Assembly: GCA_963920665.1 (NCBI GenBank)
Contig: OY987269.1
Span: forward strand, 20,896,501 to 20,960,500
Length of the DNA: 64,000 nucleotides
Direction of reading: 5' to 3'
DNA from: Straminergon stramineum
Taxonomy: Eukaryota > Streptophyta > Bryopsida > Hypnales > Calliergonaceae
The notes under the pieces are model-generated. The model saw only the letters and a program-made list of their open reading frames with translations. It searched no databases and had not been told where the DNA came from. How positions within the stretch are numbered: the stretch's first letter is position 1; each line of letters starts with the position of its first letter. Below are positions 11,818 through 22,945 of this stretch, piece after piece. Both the position numbers and the translations under genes were made by a program.

Positions 11818-12149
11818 CTAAGGTAGGAGGCTCGAAATCCGCACAGGCTCTAAAACCGCACACCTCCTCAAATGTACACTGTTTGTACATGGGTTTTTTT
11901 CATCTTTACAGGGATGTACCAACGGAGTACATTTGAGGAGGTGTGCGGTTCTAGAGCCCTATGCCATTTTGACTTCAAAAATTCATAACTAACTCTACAA
12001 AGCTCCAAAAAATATGAGATGATTTGGGTCAAATGTCAATTTCTCTTGTTTCTCAAGAAAAATTTACTGAAAAATATTTCAATGAGTTTCACCTGCCCGA
12101 AAATCAGTTTCAGCTCTTAGATGGGCGCTTTATGGATCTCCTACCTTAG
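11818..12149. mobile_element. MITE, ~330 bp, TIR CTAAGGTAGGAG (copy 2), with long hairpin
   Basis: The ends ctaaggtaggaggctc and gatctcctaccttag form the terminal inverted repeat. It is related to 230-511 in the opposite orientation. The left third contains a near-perfect foldback (11846-11890 pairing with 11914-11958; about 41 of 45 positions match, 23-nt loop). No protein is encoded. Confidence 0.65.
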
Positions 12150-12305
12150 CAAGAAAGAATATGTTAAAAATTTTAAAAATTAAAATTAAAATCCTACCAG
12201 CTGTCTGCATCTCCTGCTCATAAATATCAAGGTAGGGTCTGTGGCTACCAACCACAATTTCTCCGAAAATAATTTGTTGTATCATGGCCTTGTCATGTAG
12301 CATCT

Positions 12306-12885
12306 TTAACCCCTAAATGTCTAGAGTCATCTCCAGGATTGACGATTTGAGATAAAATCATTATAAAGTGATATTTGGAAGCATATTTTGGAATTGATAT
12401 ATATACATAAGTTGTGGATTTCATCAGTTAGATTCAACAATGTTGTCACCAATCTTTTTGATAAATTTTGAAAGGAAAATTTCAAAACTCCTTTTAAATT
12501 CAATTACAAGAAAAATATTATCGAGTATCATTTTTTGAGTAAAATTTGTTGGAATGGATTTGAAATGAGGTTTCCTTTGCATGGTGATTTTTTGAAATTT
12601 ATGTGTTCTTAAAGTCTAGGACCTTATTATTGCAAATCCAAGTTTGAACTAGAGTCAATGCAATTTCAGCTTGGTCAACCACTTGACATATTTGCACATT
12701 TGTAATTTTAGAAAAATTAGTATTCTAGTGACACCAAATCCAACCCTTAGATAAGACAACAACTTGATAAAGTATCTCCAGAAATTATGATAACTTTCAT
12801 CCAATCAATAAGGAGGATGAAACTTGAGTTTCAATCTATTCATTGTCCCAAAAATAGACTGCAAAGCATTTACTATAGGGGTTAA
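12306..12885. mobile_element. TTAA-flanked element, ~580 bp, distinct interior
   Basis: Begins TTAACCCCTAAATGTC and ends ACTATAGGGGTTAA, so it has TTAA flanks and CCCCTA termini like the other TTAA elements. Its interior does not resemble the 230-bp or 950-bp families by eye. It is non-coding. The boundary call rests on the termini alone. Confidence 0.45.
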
Positions 12886-13030
12886 GGGTTACTAATGTTA
12901 TTTGAGCCCACAAAGCAACTAAACAAACTAGAGCATGTCATGAATTAACTTCTTGCCTCAAAGGAACCTCCAACACTAATGAGTTGCATGCAATGAGCAA
13001 AAAGTCACACTAGCCATCTACTCTAAAAAG

Positions 13031-13150
13031 TATGTTCACAATTGGTGTTAAAGAGTGTTATTACTAAGCGGGATTTTAGGAACGAATTTAGACCTACGTC
13101 TAGACTGGATCACATTGCAAACATCACCCCTAACACCATGTGCGAACATA
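13031..13150. mobile_element. 120-bp MITE with ~30-bp TIR
   Basis: The left arm, tatgttcacaattggtgtta, mirrors the right arm, taacaccatgtgcgaacata, with the similarity extending inward (aagagtgtt versus aacatcaccc). The central ~55 bp is unpaired. It is a compact foldback element with no coding capacity. Confidence 0.65.
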
Positions 13151-14820
13151 CCTTAAGCTGTCTTTTCAAATTCAAGCCTTAATTTACGACCTATCCTAAT
13201 TCCAAATAATTATGCTCTTGGTCCAAACCTATTCCAAGCCTAATCTACATAATGTGAGCTCCAAACTTGTCAACAAAATTCAGGTTTAGTGAATCTTAAA
13301 ATGAATTTTTAGCAAAATCTACATCTTTTAATAATTTTGACAAATATTTGAATTTAAATATGATAATGAAAATAGATCTATAATATTTATAAATCTTGAA
13401 CATATAATTTATTCACATTCGTTAAAACATTTATTGATATATGAAATTCATGACATTGGACTTGCAAATTTGATGATATTGAAAAGCTCTATGATTTCTG
13501 TAACCAATGACCTTTTAAAAATGACTATTGATAATGTATTAATACATAAAAAATTTGTTGTTGACATATATGAGAATTATATACTATATTAAAATAAATA
13601 TTTGCTACAAATAAATAAATCTTAACAAACAATATTCTTTTGAACAAATATGTTTCAAATGTATAATTTTATTACTTTAGACATAAAATGCCTTGACATA
13701 TATGTTATATGCTTATTTATCATTTTTGGCCAACACAATTTACATCTTTTGAAACAATATCTACATGGAAGTGTGTTATTTGAAGTAATAGTTTGTTATA
13801 AAGACAAAATGCCCAATCTAGTTTTTAAGGCAGATTTGTCATCATTCCATTGGATAGTAAAAAAATTAGTATAACTCATAACACCACCCTTCTTTCTCCT
13901 GTTCTTTTTATACCTTTAGATTTGCAAAAAGTACAAATACGGACATCTATGATGAACTATTAGACTGACTTGGCATTATGTTCCATAATGCTCTCGAGCC
14001 TCCCATCTCTAGAGCATTATCTAGTCCATTTTTTAAGATACATACCCAAGCAATAGTGACTTTATGTACATACAAGTCCATGTTTTAAGACAAGTTAGAT
14101 ACTCATCACTTAATATATTTTTTAAGACAAAGTTGGAAGTGTCTTATATGAGCTTCTTAAACCACTTTCAATTTGTTGTAGTAGTGTTTAGGGAGCGCAC
14201 TCAACACATGTACTAGACAAATTCCAACATGGTTGACAAAACTATATAGATCTCATCGTCAATGTGTCATATTTTTTCTTTCCGTCTTTTGATATTTCTT
14301 TTTTACTAAGATTGAATTCAATGTCACAACACTAATAATGAAATTTAGTATTTGCAACACTAATTACAAATTTTAACTTCCACTAAATAGTGACAATGCC
14401 TCTAATGTTACCTAATTAAATGTGAACACAAACAGTAATTGACAACTAAATTTCCACCTAATAACCAAAATTGGAACCAACATAGGTCACCCTGCTCTGA
14501 ATCAATATCCAACATGAGTACCAATTGTCAACTAAATAAAAATTAGAGTGTTTTATCTGACAGGGTATTAGGATAAACTACCTCCGCCATTTAATTTAGT
14601 GTTGAAAACAGTTTTAAAAACTTCAAGAAATTATGTACTGAATTGTCTTCTCAAAGTTGAGCCCCTCATGTTCATTGGGAGCTGAGCACTCAACGCATTC
14701 CTGCCATGGAGTTTACAGATAAGCTTACACTGATGTACAAGCAATAAAAGCACTTGGCCTTTGTCCTACCAATGCGGAATCATACTTCCTTTGGATGTCT
14801 TTGACAGAATCGAAATAAGG
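13151..14820. other. AT-rich intergenic DNA, no gene seen
   Basis: Very AT-rich (especially 13300-13900). The open frame at 13650-13874 is a low-complexity hydrophobic peptide without support. Confidence 0.35.
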
Positions 14821-15084
14821 AGGACGCTAAATCCTGCAAACAAAGTGGGCCCCGTGGGGGTAGATTTACCATAGGAAAAAACGCAGGAATTTTTTATTTT
14901 TTGCACATTATTTTTTTGCAAATTTTGAATTCATATTTGCAATCAGAGACCCCAAATTAGCTTGGAGAGATCCAGAACATACCCAAGACATGGCTAAAAT
15001 AGGGGGCAGGTTTTACTTGTACCCCTAGGTAAAACACAAAATGCCCCTGCAGGGCCCACTTCGTTTGCAGGATTTAGAGCATCC
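14821..15084. mobile_element. MITE, ~260 bp, TIR around CTAAATCCTGCAAAC
   Basis: The left end, gctaaatcctgcaaacaaag followed by tgggccccgtgggg, mirrors the right end (ccctgcagggcccacttcgtttgcaggatttagagc). The TIR is about 35 bp with small indels. The outer sequence AGGACGCTAA (14821-14830) recurs inverted at 43030-43039, next to GATGCTCT, which suggests a shared family terminus. The interior is T-rich and non-coding. Confidence 0.6.
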
Positions 15085-15740
15085 GCAGCCTAGCACAGTG
15101 AAGGGTCCCAATGAGGGTGTGGGCAGGCCCGGCGAGGAAAAATCTGCCGCAACGGCACTGTGGCAACGGCCGGTAGGAAGACAGGCTCCTCAAATGGAGT
15201 GGTTTTCACACCAACTTGAAGTCACTTGGTGGGGTCACGGCACAACCTTAGGAACCACATCTAGGATATCCGCAGGCTTAACTAGGTGACGTGTGAGGTT
15301 GACGAAGTTCAAGTGCGATGGCGGGAAAGGGAGGTGGAGCTCGGGGAATGCTGGTATGTGAGCATGGAGCGGTGAGCGGTGAGCAAGAAGCGGGGATTGG
15401 TGAGCGGGGTTTAGAATTATTGGTTTAAAAATATTTATAAGAAAAAATGGATTAAAAATTTCCTAGAATTATTTGGGAAATTGGATTGAAGTTGAAGAAG
15501 AAGTTGATGAATGTCGGTGGAAAATGGATGAAAGTGGTTGTAAAAAGTCGATGAAAACAGTTGGATGAAATGGATGAAAGTGGTTTAGGGTAGTGGATGA
15601 ATTTCATTGGAAAATGGATGAACTAATTGGAGGGGTTGGATGAAAGTGTGTCAAGAAATAGATGAAAGTAGATGACAAAACAAGATGAAAATGGGTGAGG
15701 AAATTGGTGAGAACTTCCTATGAATAGATGCCATGTTGGG
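15075..15740. repeat. PIF/Harbinger-type subterminal fragment
   Basis: 15300-15420 resembles the reverse complement of 37030-37130: both carry 'gtatgtgagc', clusters of 'gagcggtgagcgggg', and 'gtggagctc'. 15480-15740 repeats 'atggatgaaagtgg', matching inverted 'ccactttcatccat' repeats at 36780-37000. AGAGCATCCGCAG at 15075 is a Harbinger-like terminus and recurs as AGAGCATCTGCAG (inverted) near 43030. This is probably a leftover or non-autonomous derivative of the element at 36.6-40 kb. Confidence 0.5.
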
Positions 15741-16129
15741 AAAGACATCGGAAAAAGGCTAAAATTAAGTTTTAGGGTTCCATTTAATTGGAAAGTGGTT
15801 AGGATTTAGGGTCCCATTTTCTGTAGAAACAATTGTCCTATGACCGTGCAAGTGTAGTCTACCTACAACCGTGGATTTAGGGTCACGTGAGAGGTTTAGG
15901 GTTTTAGGATTTTAAATCAATTTTGGTAGTTCAACCTCAAATCACTATGCATAACATCATCCAATTTAGAGCCATGAACATTCAAATGATATAAGTAGAC
16001 CTCAAATAGGAAAGAAAGGAAAAATTCACAAATTGTCAATCATCAACATGCACTAAAAATAGCATAGTGGTGCACAACAATATTTCAACCAAAGTGGGCT
16101 GAGGTCGAACTACCCTCACTATCTGATGC

Positions 16130-17444
16130 CTATGAATCTGACTCTACAGCACAATCATCTACGAACTCCAATACACGAGGATCTACCAAATGGGCCCTAG
16201 AAGTTGGCCTCGGATTTAGTGCAATGAAATCCTTGGAAACCGCCTCAGCATACACGGGAAGTTGAAATGGCTTAGGGGGACTTGGGAAAAATCCAAGGTT
16301 GGAAAAAAAAAGAACCTTTTTAGAGTTCTTCATTGTCGGGTCTTGCCTATCAAAACAAGTGAAAAAAGTATTAGATCAAATGAACCCATGAAGAAAACAG
16401 TAAATTTAAACCATAAAACTCAGAGGAAAACTTACTTACTGAATCGTGATGTCTTGACAATAGCTTGGACCGATACATCCATGTCGTCAAGATCTAGAGC
16501 GGCTGTAGGAGGGCGTGGGGATGGCGGTTTTGGAACTGTGCGCATGACTGGAGCAATGAGGGCATCAAAGATAGCCTTGTCCTCCTCAAATGCCAGAATG
16601 TGCCGACGTGTGGCACGACAAGCTTGAATGTTGGCCCCTGCTAGCATCTAAGAGAAGTTAAAGTCCAAGACATCGAAATAACTATATTATCCAATAATTC
16701 GACAGAAATTAGTTTAAAAAAGAAAACAACAATTACTTGTAGATGCAGTGCAGTCAACGACGACGTCCCCAGGTTCAGAGCATGCTTCTATAAGCATTTG
16801 CATGAATTGCCGAGCCTTTTCCCGAGGACCCCGCCACGGTTTGTTGCCATTCATGGTGACGTCCTCCTTGTTACAGAAATTTTGGAGGATGTCGTCCCGT
16901 CCCACATTGACACCCACCGCATCATGGGATGGGATGAACTGGAATGGAAATTCCTCTTGTGTCTTTGGTCCACATTCCTTGACCACCAGAGAGATGGCAA
17001 ACCTCATTGTCTGCAGGCAGAAGAAGTAAGAAATCCAGTACAATTGATGAGGAAATGTAAGAGAAATATTTAGGAGTCTGAATGGTCTCTTACCGTCTTA
17101 GTGGGATCCGCAGGTGAGGTCAAGTGAAGATGATTCATGCCGAACCAAGTGATGAGTATCCTGAAGTTGTACTCCTTGCAACATCCGAGGATGTGGCTTC
17201 TGTGGGGAACAGAGGGGGCTGGGTACATCACCAACATACCACCACTGTCGTGCAAAAACTCTTGAGCGAAGTCAAAAACTGGAACTAACCATTGAGATGA
17301 GAACTCGTTCCACGTAGGAATGGGGCCAGGTGGAACTGATATGGTGGGCACATGGAGACCTTCGGGAACATCCACGATGATCAAGTCCACAGCTGATTGG
17401 TAATCAAGGACCCCGTTGAAGTAACGATCTTTGTCACTGGAATG
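16130..17444 (-). CDS. exons 9-12 of the fusion gene: beta-class amino-methyltransferase-like domain
   Basis: Exon 9 carries a motif IV equivalent, DLIIVDVPEG, where active enzymes have D/N/S-PP-Y/F/W; here it reads DVPE. Exon 10 has KPWRGPREKARQFMQMLIEA, then GDVVVDCTAST. The splice to exon 11 (acceptor before 16640) gives DCTASTTGANIQACRATRR and then HILAFEEDKAIFDALI. This parallels 'KP..L...LI......GD.VLDPF.GSGTT..AA...GRR..g.E.d' at the C-terminus of N4-cytosine/N6-adenine DNA methyltransferases. The motif order IV-then-I marks the beta class. The altered motif IV makes catalysis doubtful. The last exon is proline-rich and ends with a stop at 16130-16132. Confidence 0.65.
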
Positions 17445-17637
17445 CTGCAAGGAAAAGTGTTAGTGACAAATAAGAAGGTCATGATATTGAAAAATGTATA
17501 TTGAAATACAAATGTCACTATAGTAAACAAAGTCGCGGTTTAGGGCCAACGAAAGAAGAGATGTGTGATTCAATGGTGGTTTAGGGTGTTGAAAATGATA
17601 GAGGCACGGTGGACACAGGAAGAGATGGAGGGCTTAC

Positions 17638-19790
17638 CATGGCCAAGAAGGATAGGACGTCGTCATAGGCCTTTTTTGTGCCTTGAAGATTACCCAGACC
17701 CAAGTTCAAGATGCACTCATCAATATCCGGAATAGGGTCTAGACTATGAGTTGTTGGCGTCAATCCATGCACCAAACGCTCTTGAGTTAGGGAAAAACCG
17801 GATGACCCTTCTTTCATGTCAGCTGCACTGGTAGCCGGTTCCTGCAATGGTGTCTCAGCCTTCCTCTTCGTGCCCTTCTTCTTAGCCTTCTCTTGATCCT
17901 TCTCAGTCTGGGCAGCAAGTCTCTTCTTCTTGTTTTCCTCGGTCTTCTTCTTGGCATCCTCCAATTTCTCCAATTTCCTCTTGTCAGACGCTTCACGCCT
18001 CTTGATGGCCCTATCTCGTGCCTCTGGGTCTAATCCGGCGAATTCATCGAACTCAGACTGAACAACCGCGGTATCTTTGAGCGTCTGAAAAAGAATCTCC
18101 TCTTCCGGTGGCGTGATTCCAAAGTTGCACTCCAAGTACCAAGGGCAAGCCTGCAAATGAGAGCTCGTCCAGTTTTTCAACTATGTGGGCGAAAACATAC
18201 AGTTTGCGGAGGATCGATCCAGCCATGTGGTGAGAAATGGGGGCAAATCAGCCTTTGCAAGGGCTTTCTTGCCATATAACTCGAACTTGAAGTACCTTCA
18301 AATGAATTTTGCATGTTAGTCTATCTCACTTCATGGAAAAGTAGTTAGGTGTGTGTAAGACCAAATTGCAATAGAAGTTTAGAATATATGGAAGCGACCG
18401 CATGTCTCAGTATACATCACAAGAAAGATTAAGAGAAATAGAACCAGCTCCATTAGAGAAGATCCTAGACAACTCAATTAGCCTGGACACATCTACATAC
18501 TCTAATCTTTGTCGACTGTGAAGGCACATTCAATATTAGAGGAAGACAACAGTATAGTTATTCAGAGAGACATGTACCTGTATATCACGCGTTTAACTGC
18601 CAAAATGGATCCCCTGAAGTCCTTGAAGGAGTCTGATTTTTTGAAGGCGTCAGCACCCTTGAACGTACCTGTATAAGCATGATCCCAAAGTTTCATTCTC
18701 CACCCCTCCAAATACTCAGAGAGTGTTTGCAGCTCGGTAGAGACGGAGAAGTCCACGGTTATATTATCCGCTTGGATTATGGAGTCGAACATCTCAGTAG
18801 CTGTCTCCTCAATCTGCTTGTACATGGGATTGACCATTCTTGGTAAAGTGAGTAAAAACTCTAGATTCTTTTGTATATTAGATTAAAGGAATGCGAAGAT
18901 AGCAATTGAAATTTACTACGGTACTATGAAGAGGGATAGGATTGCATAGAAAAGAATATTACCCCTGCATACCAACATGCTTTACTAAGGAAAACTTGTA
19001 ATTTTTCCTCATTCACAGGACGCGGTGGGAAGTGGCGTGCCTCTCGAGTGGGAGCCGAGGCATTGATCCATTTCAACCACCTGATCTTGAACATCGCATT
19101 GACGTTGGCTGTCGCAATCATTTGCAACTTCTCTAAAGTCAACTCGGGCCTGGAGTACAGGCTCCAGTGCCGTTCAATCTGTGTCCAAGCGAAGAACAAC
19201 TATTTAGAAACAGAAGACTAGAGTTGAGCTTCAATCTTCTGATTTCAACTATAAGTGGACTGTACCTCTTCCAACCAATCTCGACCAAGTGCAGGGTTGG
19301 CGACCGCTACAATCTTCGATAACTTCTTGTACAGCTTCTTCGTGGATTCTTTAATTGCACACCGCATTGCCATTGCAACTCCCTCTTTGGACATCTCATC
19401 GTCTGCGGTCTCCTCGTTGTATTTTCGAACTGCAACATCAGCAGCTGCTGCGATTTCTTGCTGAAATAGGAAGCATAGCACATGAGAATATGGTGTGCTC
19501 AGATAGAAAAGAAAAGAAAAAAACAATGAGATATTGGGTTGCACTGAAATGATGACCAACTAAGAAGGGAATCATAGTTTACCTTGAAGATGAAGGAGGT
19601 GAAAACCTCAAGGGGCATGGAATACCATGTCCTTCGTGTAATCTGCTGGCAGGTTTTAATGTCATCCTGACTGAGAAGCTCGTTGAACTTCTCGAGATCC
19701 ATAACTCCATATTTCTGCACTCGATACAAAGTGTGTACGAGGTTTGTCTTGACATGAGAGTTTTCAGTATGCCTATCATACCATACCACT
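17638..19790 (-). CDS. exons 4-8 of the fusion gene: helical middle region and lysine-rich linker
   Basis: Five exons encode about 480 residues with no family I recognise. Segments such as VAMAMRCAIKESTKKLYKKL and LTLEKLQMIATANVNAMFK suggest a mostly helical domain. Exon 8 ends in a charged stretch (about 17840-18000) of K/E/R-rich sequence including KKKRLAAQ and KKKGTKRKAE, plausible as coiled coil and nuclear localisation signal. TAG 18181-18183 interrupts exon 8 between FSPT and LKNWTSS. The frame is otherwise open across it, so I treat it as a nonsense mutation rather than an intron. Confidence 0.55.
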
Positions 19791-19893
19791 CTAGCATATG
19801 AGGTGACAATGCAAAAAATGAAGAAAAGAATTTGCATGAAAATGAAGATGTGTAATAAGCTTAGTTGGTTAAATCAAAGTAGGTTAAGCATAC

Positions 19894-20558
19894 TTGTTGA
19901 TGTCATGCATTGCTTGCATTGCCACCTCGATACGATTCCGTGTATCAAGTACAATGGAGTCCACGGAAATATGCCACTCTCTCTCTATTCAATGAAGTCG
20001 GTTAATATGGTTCATCCAAGCTATACGTCTATGATTTCCATCACAGACGAAGAACTTGTAGTCCACCAAGTGCTTCAGAGCTGCTTTGGACTTCAAAGAA
20101 AGATTGAACTGATCATTCACGGAATTCCATATGGGTCCCCAATCATCTTTCTCTTTGTCGGAGAAAACTGCTGTCTGACCATCTTCATCCGAAATGGAGA
20201 CATAAAAAACCCTTGCACCTTCTTCATATCCATGGCTAATCTGATTCTCAAGCAATGTAAGATTGCAAGAGAGTGTCGATCGGACCATAGGCATAGGCAC
20301 CAGTCGGCAAAGAGGAATCCGCATCCAGGAGAGATCGGAGGTGGTCAACCGCAAACTCGAAATGATAGACACTGTGTCCATTGTTTGGGACCTCCTGATG
20401 TCATCCTCCATGAAGTGATCCTAACCTTCAAGTAGGTGGTCTTCTACACTGTCATCCATTTCGACGTCCGAGCCAATGCCTGGTTGTGAACCCAAATCCA
20501 CCATCGTTGACCCAGTCCATCTCGTTGGAGAGTGAAGAGGTCGTGATGAAGTCATGTT
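19894..20558 (-). CDS. exon 3 of the fusion gene: ParB/sulfiredoxin-like domain
   Basis: The translation holds the two hallmarks of the ParB/Srx fold. An N-terminal strand-turn reads WMRIPLCRLVPMPMVRS and is followed by LLENQISHGYEEG, comparable to 'I.L..L.pnp.n...L..SI...G' in ParB proteins. The signature KFFVCDGNHRRIAW follows, comparable to 'DGxHRR.A'. The unit probably binds nucleotide or DNA. In bacteria and phages such domains are found fused to DNA methyltransferases. Two stops fall in this exon: TAG (20421-20423), before the domain, and TGA (19989-19991), just after the signature. Downstream of the TGA the same frame continues as IEREWHISVDSIVLDTR to a donor at 19893, and phase matches the next exon exactly. 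An ATG at 20555 could serve as an alternative start. Confidence 0.65.
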
Positions 20559-21389
20559 CTGTATTGAGCAGAGAAGTATAATAAAATTACATTTAGAATG
20601 ACAAATCAACTCTAATTTTCACGAACAAATAAAGTAAGCAGGTGAACATGGGAGTCTGATAATAATAATAATAATAATAGAAGAAACAATTGTTGAAGTC
20701 CTCATTCGTGTTATCTCAAAGTAACCCCTACGAATGTACCTAATCCGCCTCAAACAGCGCAAACACAAGCCTCAGTGAGGACCTGTACCTTCCACAACAA
20801 AATATAAGAATATCAGCATCAGACTCTACCCCGGATCTGACCTCTACATCCACATGATTGCATGTGCAATACTCTGTTATGTCCTCAGAATCGTAATCAA
20901 CCACCATATCCTGGTCATCTGTTACGGTGGTGCAAGAGGATTGAAGAGGAGATGACTCTCCTTGACTTGACATGTCATCATTGTCTGTGTCTAAGTCCCG
21001 TATTAACGTGTCCAAGCTTACCCTAGGTCTTGGTAATGGATTTTCCAAAATAGCAGGAGGTGGTAACTCGGCCGTCTCCATCTCCATAGAGACCTCAAGA
21101 GGCATTTCTTCTACTACTTGCATGTCAGGATGTCCATCAGTCGCATCATTGAGATCATCGTCCAGGTCAGCCGCCACGTCCTGAATAAAAATAACTCAGA
21201 GTATGACAAAATCATGAAACAGAACATGGAAAAAAACGTAATCCCCATTCCTGTGAAACCTTGGTGTTCGAATCACTCACTTAGGGACCCTTCGATGCAA
21301 AGGATCTGAGGATTATGCCAGCCATCCAAGCACATACTCGAATTTGGAACACAAGCACATTAAATATAATACGGTGGTAAAAGGTAGAG

Positions 21390-22945
21390 GCCAAAGCTAA
21401 AACCCCTCTCGGTCCCGAGAGGGGTCGTTGAGGTGTTAACCGTATGCGCACATAACCAGGAAGGCCTATGGCAACATTATCGCAAAGACGAAAACTAGAA
21501 ACTTAGAGAAGACAAATGATCGGGGTATGTGTTCGATCCCACATCGGGAAGCCCACTCTCCCGAACGGCATCCACAGTCACTGCAATGAGATGGATTAAT
21601 ACCAGTCGTGAAAACACCAAAAAAAAAAAGGTAACCGGGTCTCTTCAACTGTTCTCCGTATGCATGCGTCTTCAGGGTATCTCAGCCCTCTCGGGCCCGA
21701 GAGGGGGCTCGAGGGGCACCACCATATGCACACAGGAACCCACAGGCACTAGGCAGCACCCACGCAAGGCAGAATTTAAAAAAAATAAGAGATAAAAAAA
21801 GATCCGTTTAGGCCTGGGATCCCACACTAGGAAGCCCACTGTCCCGAGGAGAAGCCACAGTCACCGAAAAGAGATCGACAAAGCCAATACAGAAAACACC
21901 AAAAAAAATATCAAAGGAGGCCGGGCCCTCATCACCTGTCCTTCGGATGCATGGGTCCAGAGGGTCTCATGGCCCTCTCGGGCCCGAGAGGGAGATCGGA
22001 GGGCACCACCGTATGCACACAAGAACCCACAGGGACAGGGCAGCACCCATGCAAGGTGCAAATTTAAAAAAATTAGAGATAAAAAAAGATCAGTTTAGGC
22101 CAAGGATCCCACACTAGGAAGACCACTGTCCCGAGATGAAGCCACAGTCATCGAAAAGAGATCGACAAAGACAATACAGAAAACACCAAAAAATAATATC
22201 AAAGGAGGCCGGGCCCTCATCACCTGTCCTTAGGATGCATGGGTCCAAAGGGTCTCACGGCCCTCTCGGGCCTGAGAGGGGGATCCGGGGGCACAACCGT
22301 ATGCACACAAGAACCCACAGGGACAGGGCAGCACCCACGCAAGGCAGAATTTAAAAAAAATAAGAGATAAAAAAAGATCCGTTTAGGCCTGGGATCCCAC
22401 ACTGGGAAGCCCACTGTCCTGAGGAGAAGCCACAGTCACCGAAAAGAGATCGACAAAGCCAATACAAAAAACACCAAAAAATAATATCAAAGGAGGCCAG
22501 GCCCTCATCACCTGTCCTTAGGATGCATGGGTCCAGAGGGTCTCACAGCCCTCTCGGGCCCGAGAGGGAGATCGGAGGGCACTGCCGTATGCACACAGAA
22601 ACTCATAGGGACTGGGCAGCACCCACGCAAGGTGCAAATTTAAAAAAATTAGAGATAAAAAAAGATCAGTTTAGGCTTGGGATCCAACACTAGGAAAACC
22701 ACTGTCCCGAGATGAAGCCACAGTCACCGAAAAGAGATCGACAAAGACAATACAGAAAACACCAAAAAATAATATCAAAGGAGGCTGGGCCCTCATCACC
22801 TGTCCTCCGGATGCATGGGTCCAAAGGGTCTCACAGCTCTCTCGGGCCCGAGAGGGAGATCGGAGGGCACCACTGTATGCACACAGGGACTCACAGGGAC
22901 TGGGCAGCACCCACGCAAGGCAGAATTTTAAAAAAATAAGAGATT
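21390..22945. repeat. tandem satellite, ~287-bp unit with 20-bp palindrome, in intron 1 of the fusion gene
   Basis: The palindrome CCCTCTCGGGCCCGAGAGGG or a one- to three-base variant occurs near 21404, 21688, 21973, 22261, 22550 and 22839, giving spacings of about 284-289 bp. Between palindromes, the units share 'cacactaggaagcccactgt', 'gaaaagagatcgacaaag', 'tcatcacctgtcct', 'ggatgcatgggtcc' and 'gtatgcacacaag'. The first one to two units are the most diverged. GC content is clearly above that of the surroundings. The array fills most of the intron between exons 1 and 2 of the ParB-methyltransferase gene. Confidence 0.85.

Noticed and set aside
18181..20742. Stops in the ParB-methyltransferase gene explained by RNA editing or recoding
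   Set aside because: C-to-U editing in plants acts in organelles, and both TAG and TGA are involved. Nuclear readthrough at four sites is unlikely. Pseudogenisation is simpler.
21390..22945. CRISPR-like or centromeric array
   Set aside because: The unit is ~287 bp with no spacer pattern, the array is short, and it lies inside an intron of a spliced gene. It is a local satellite.
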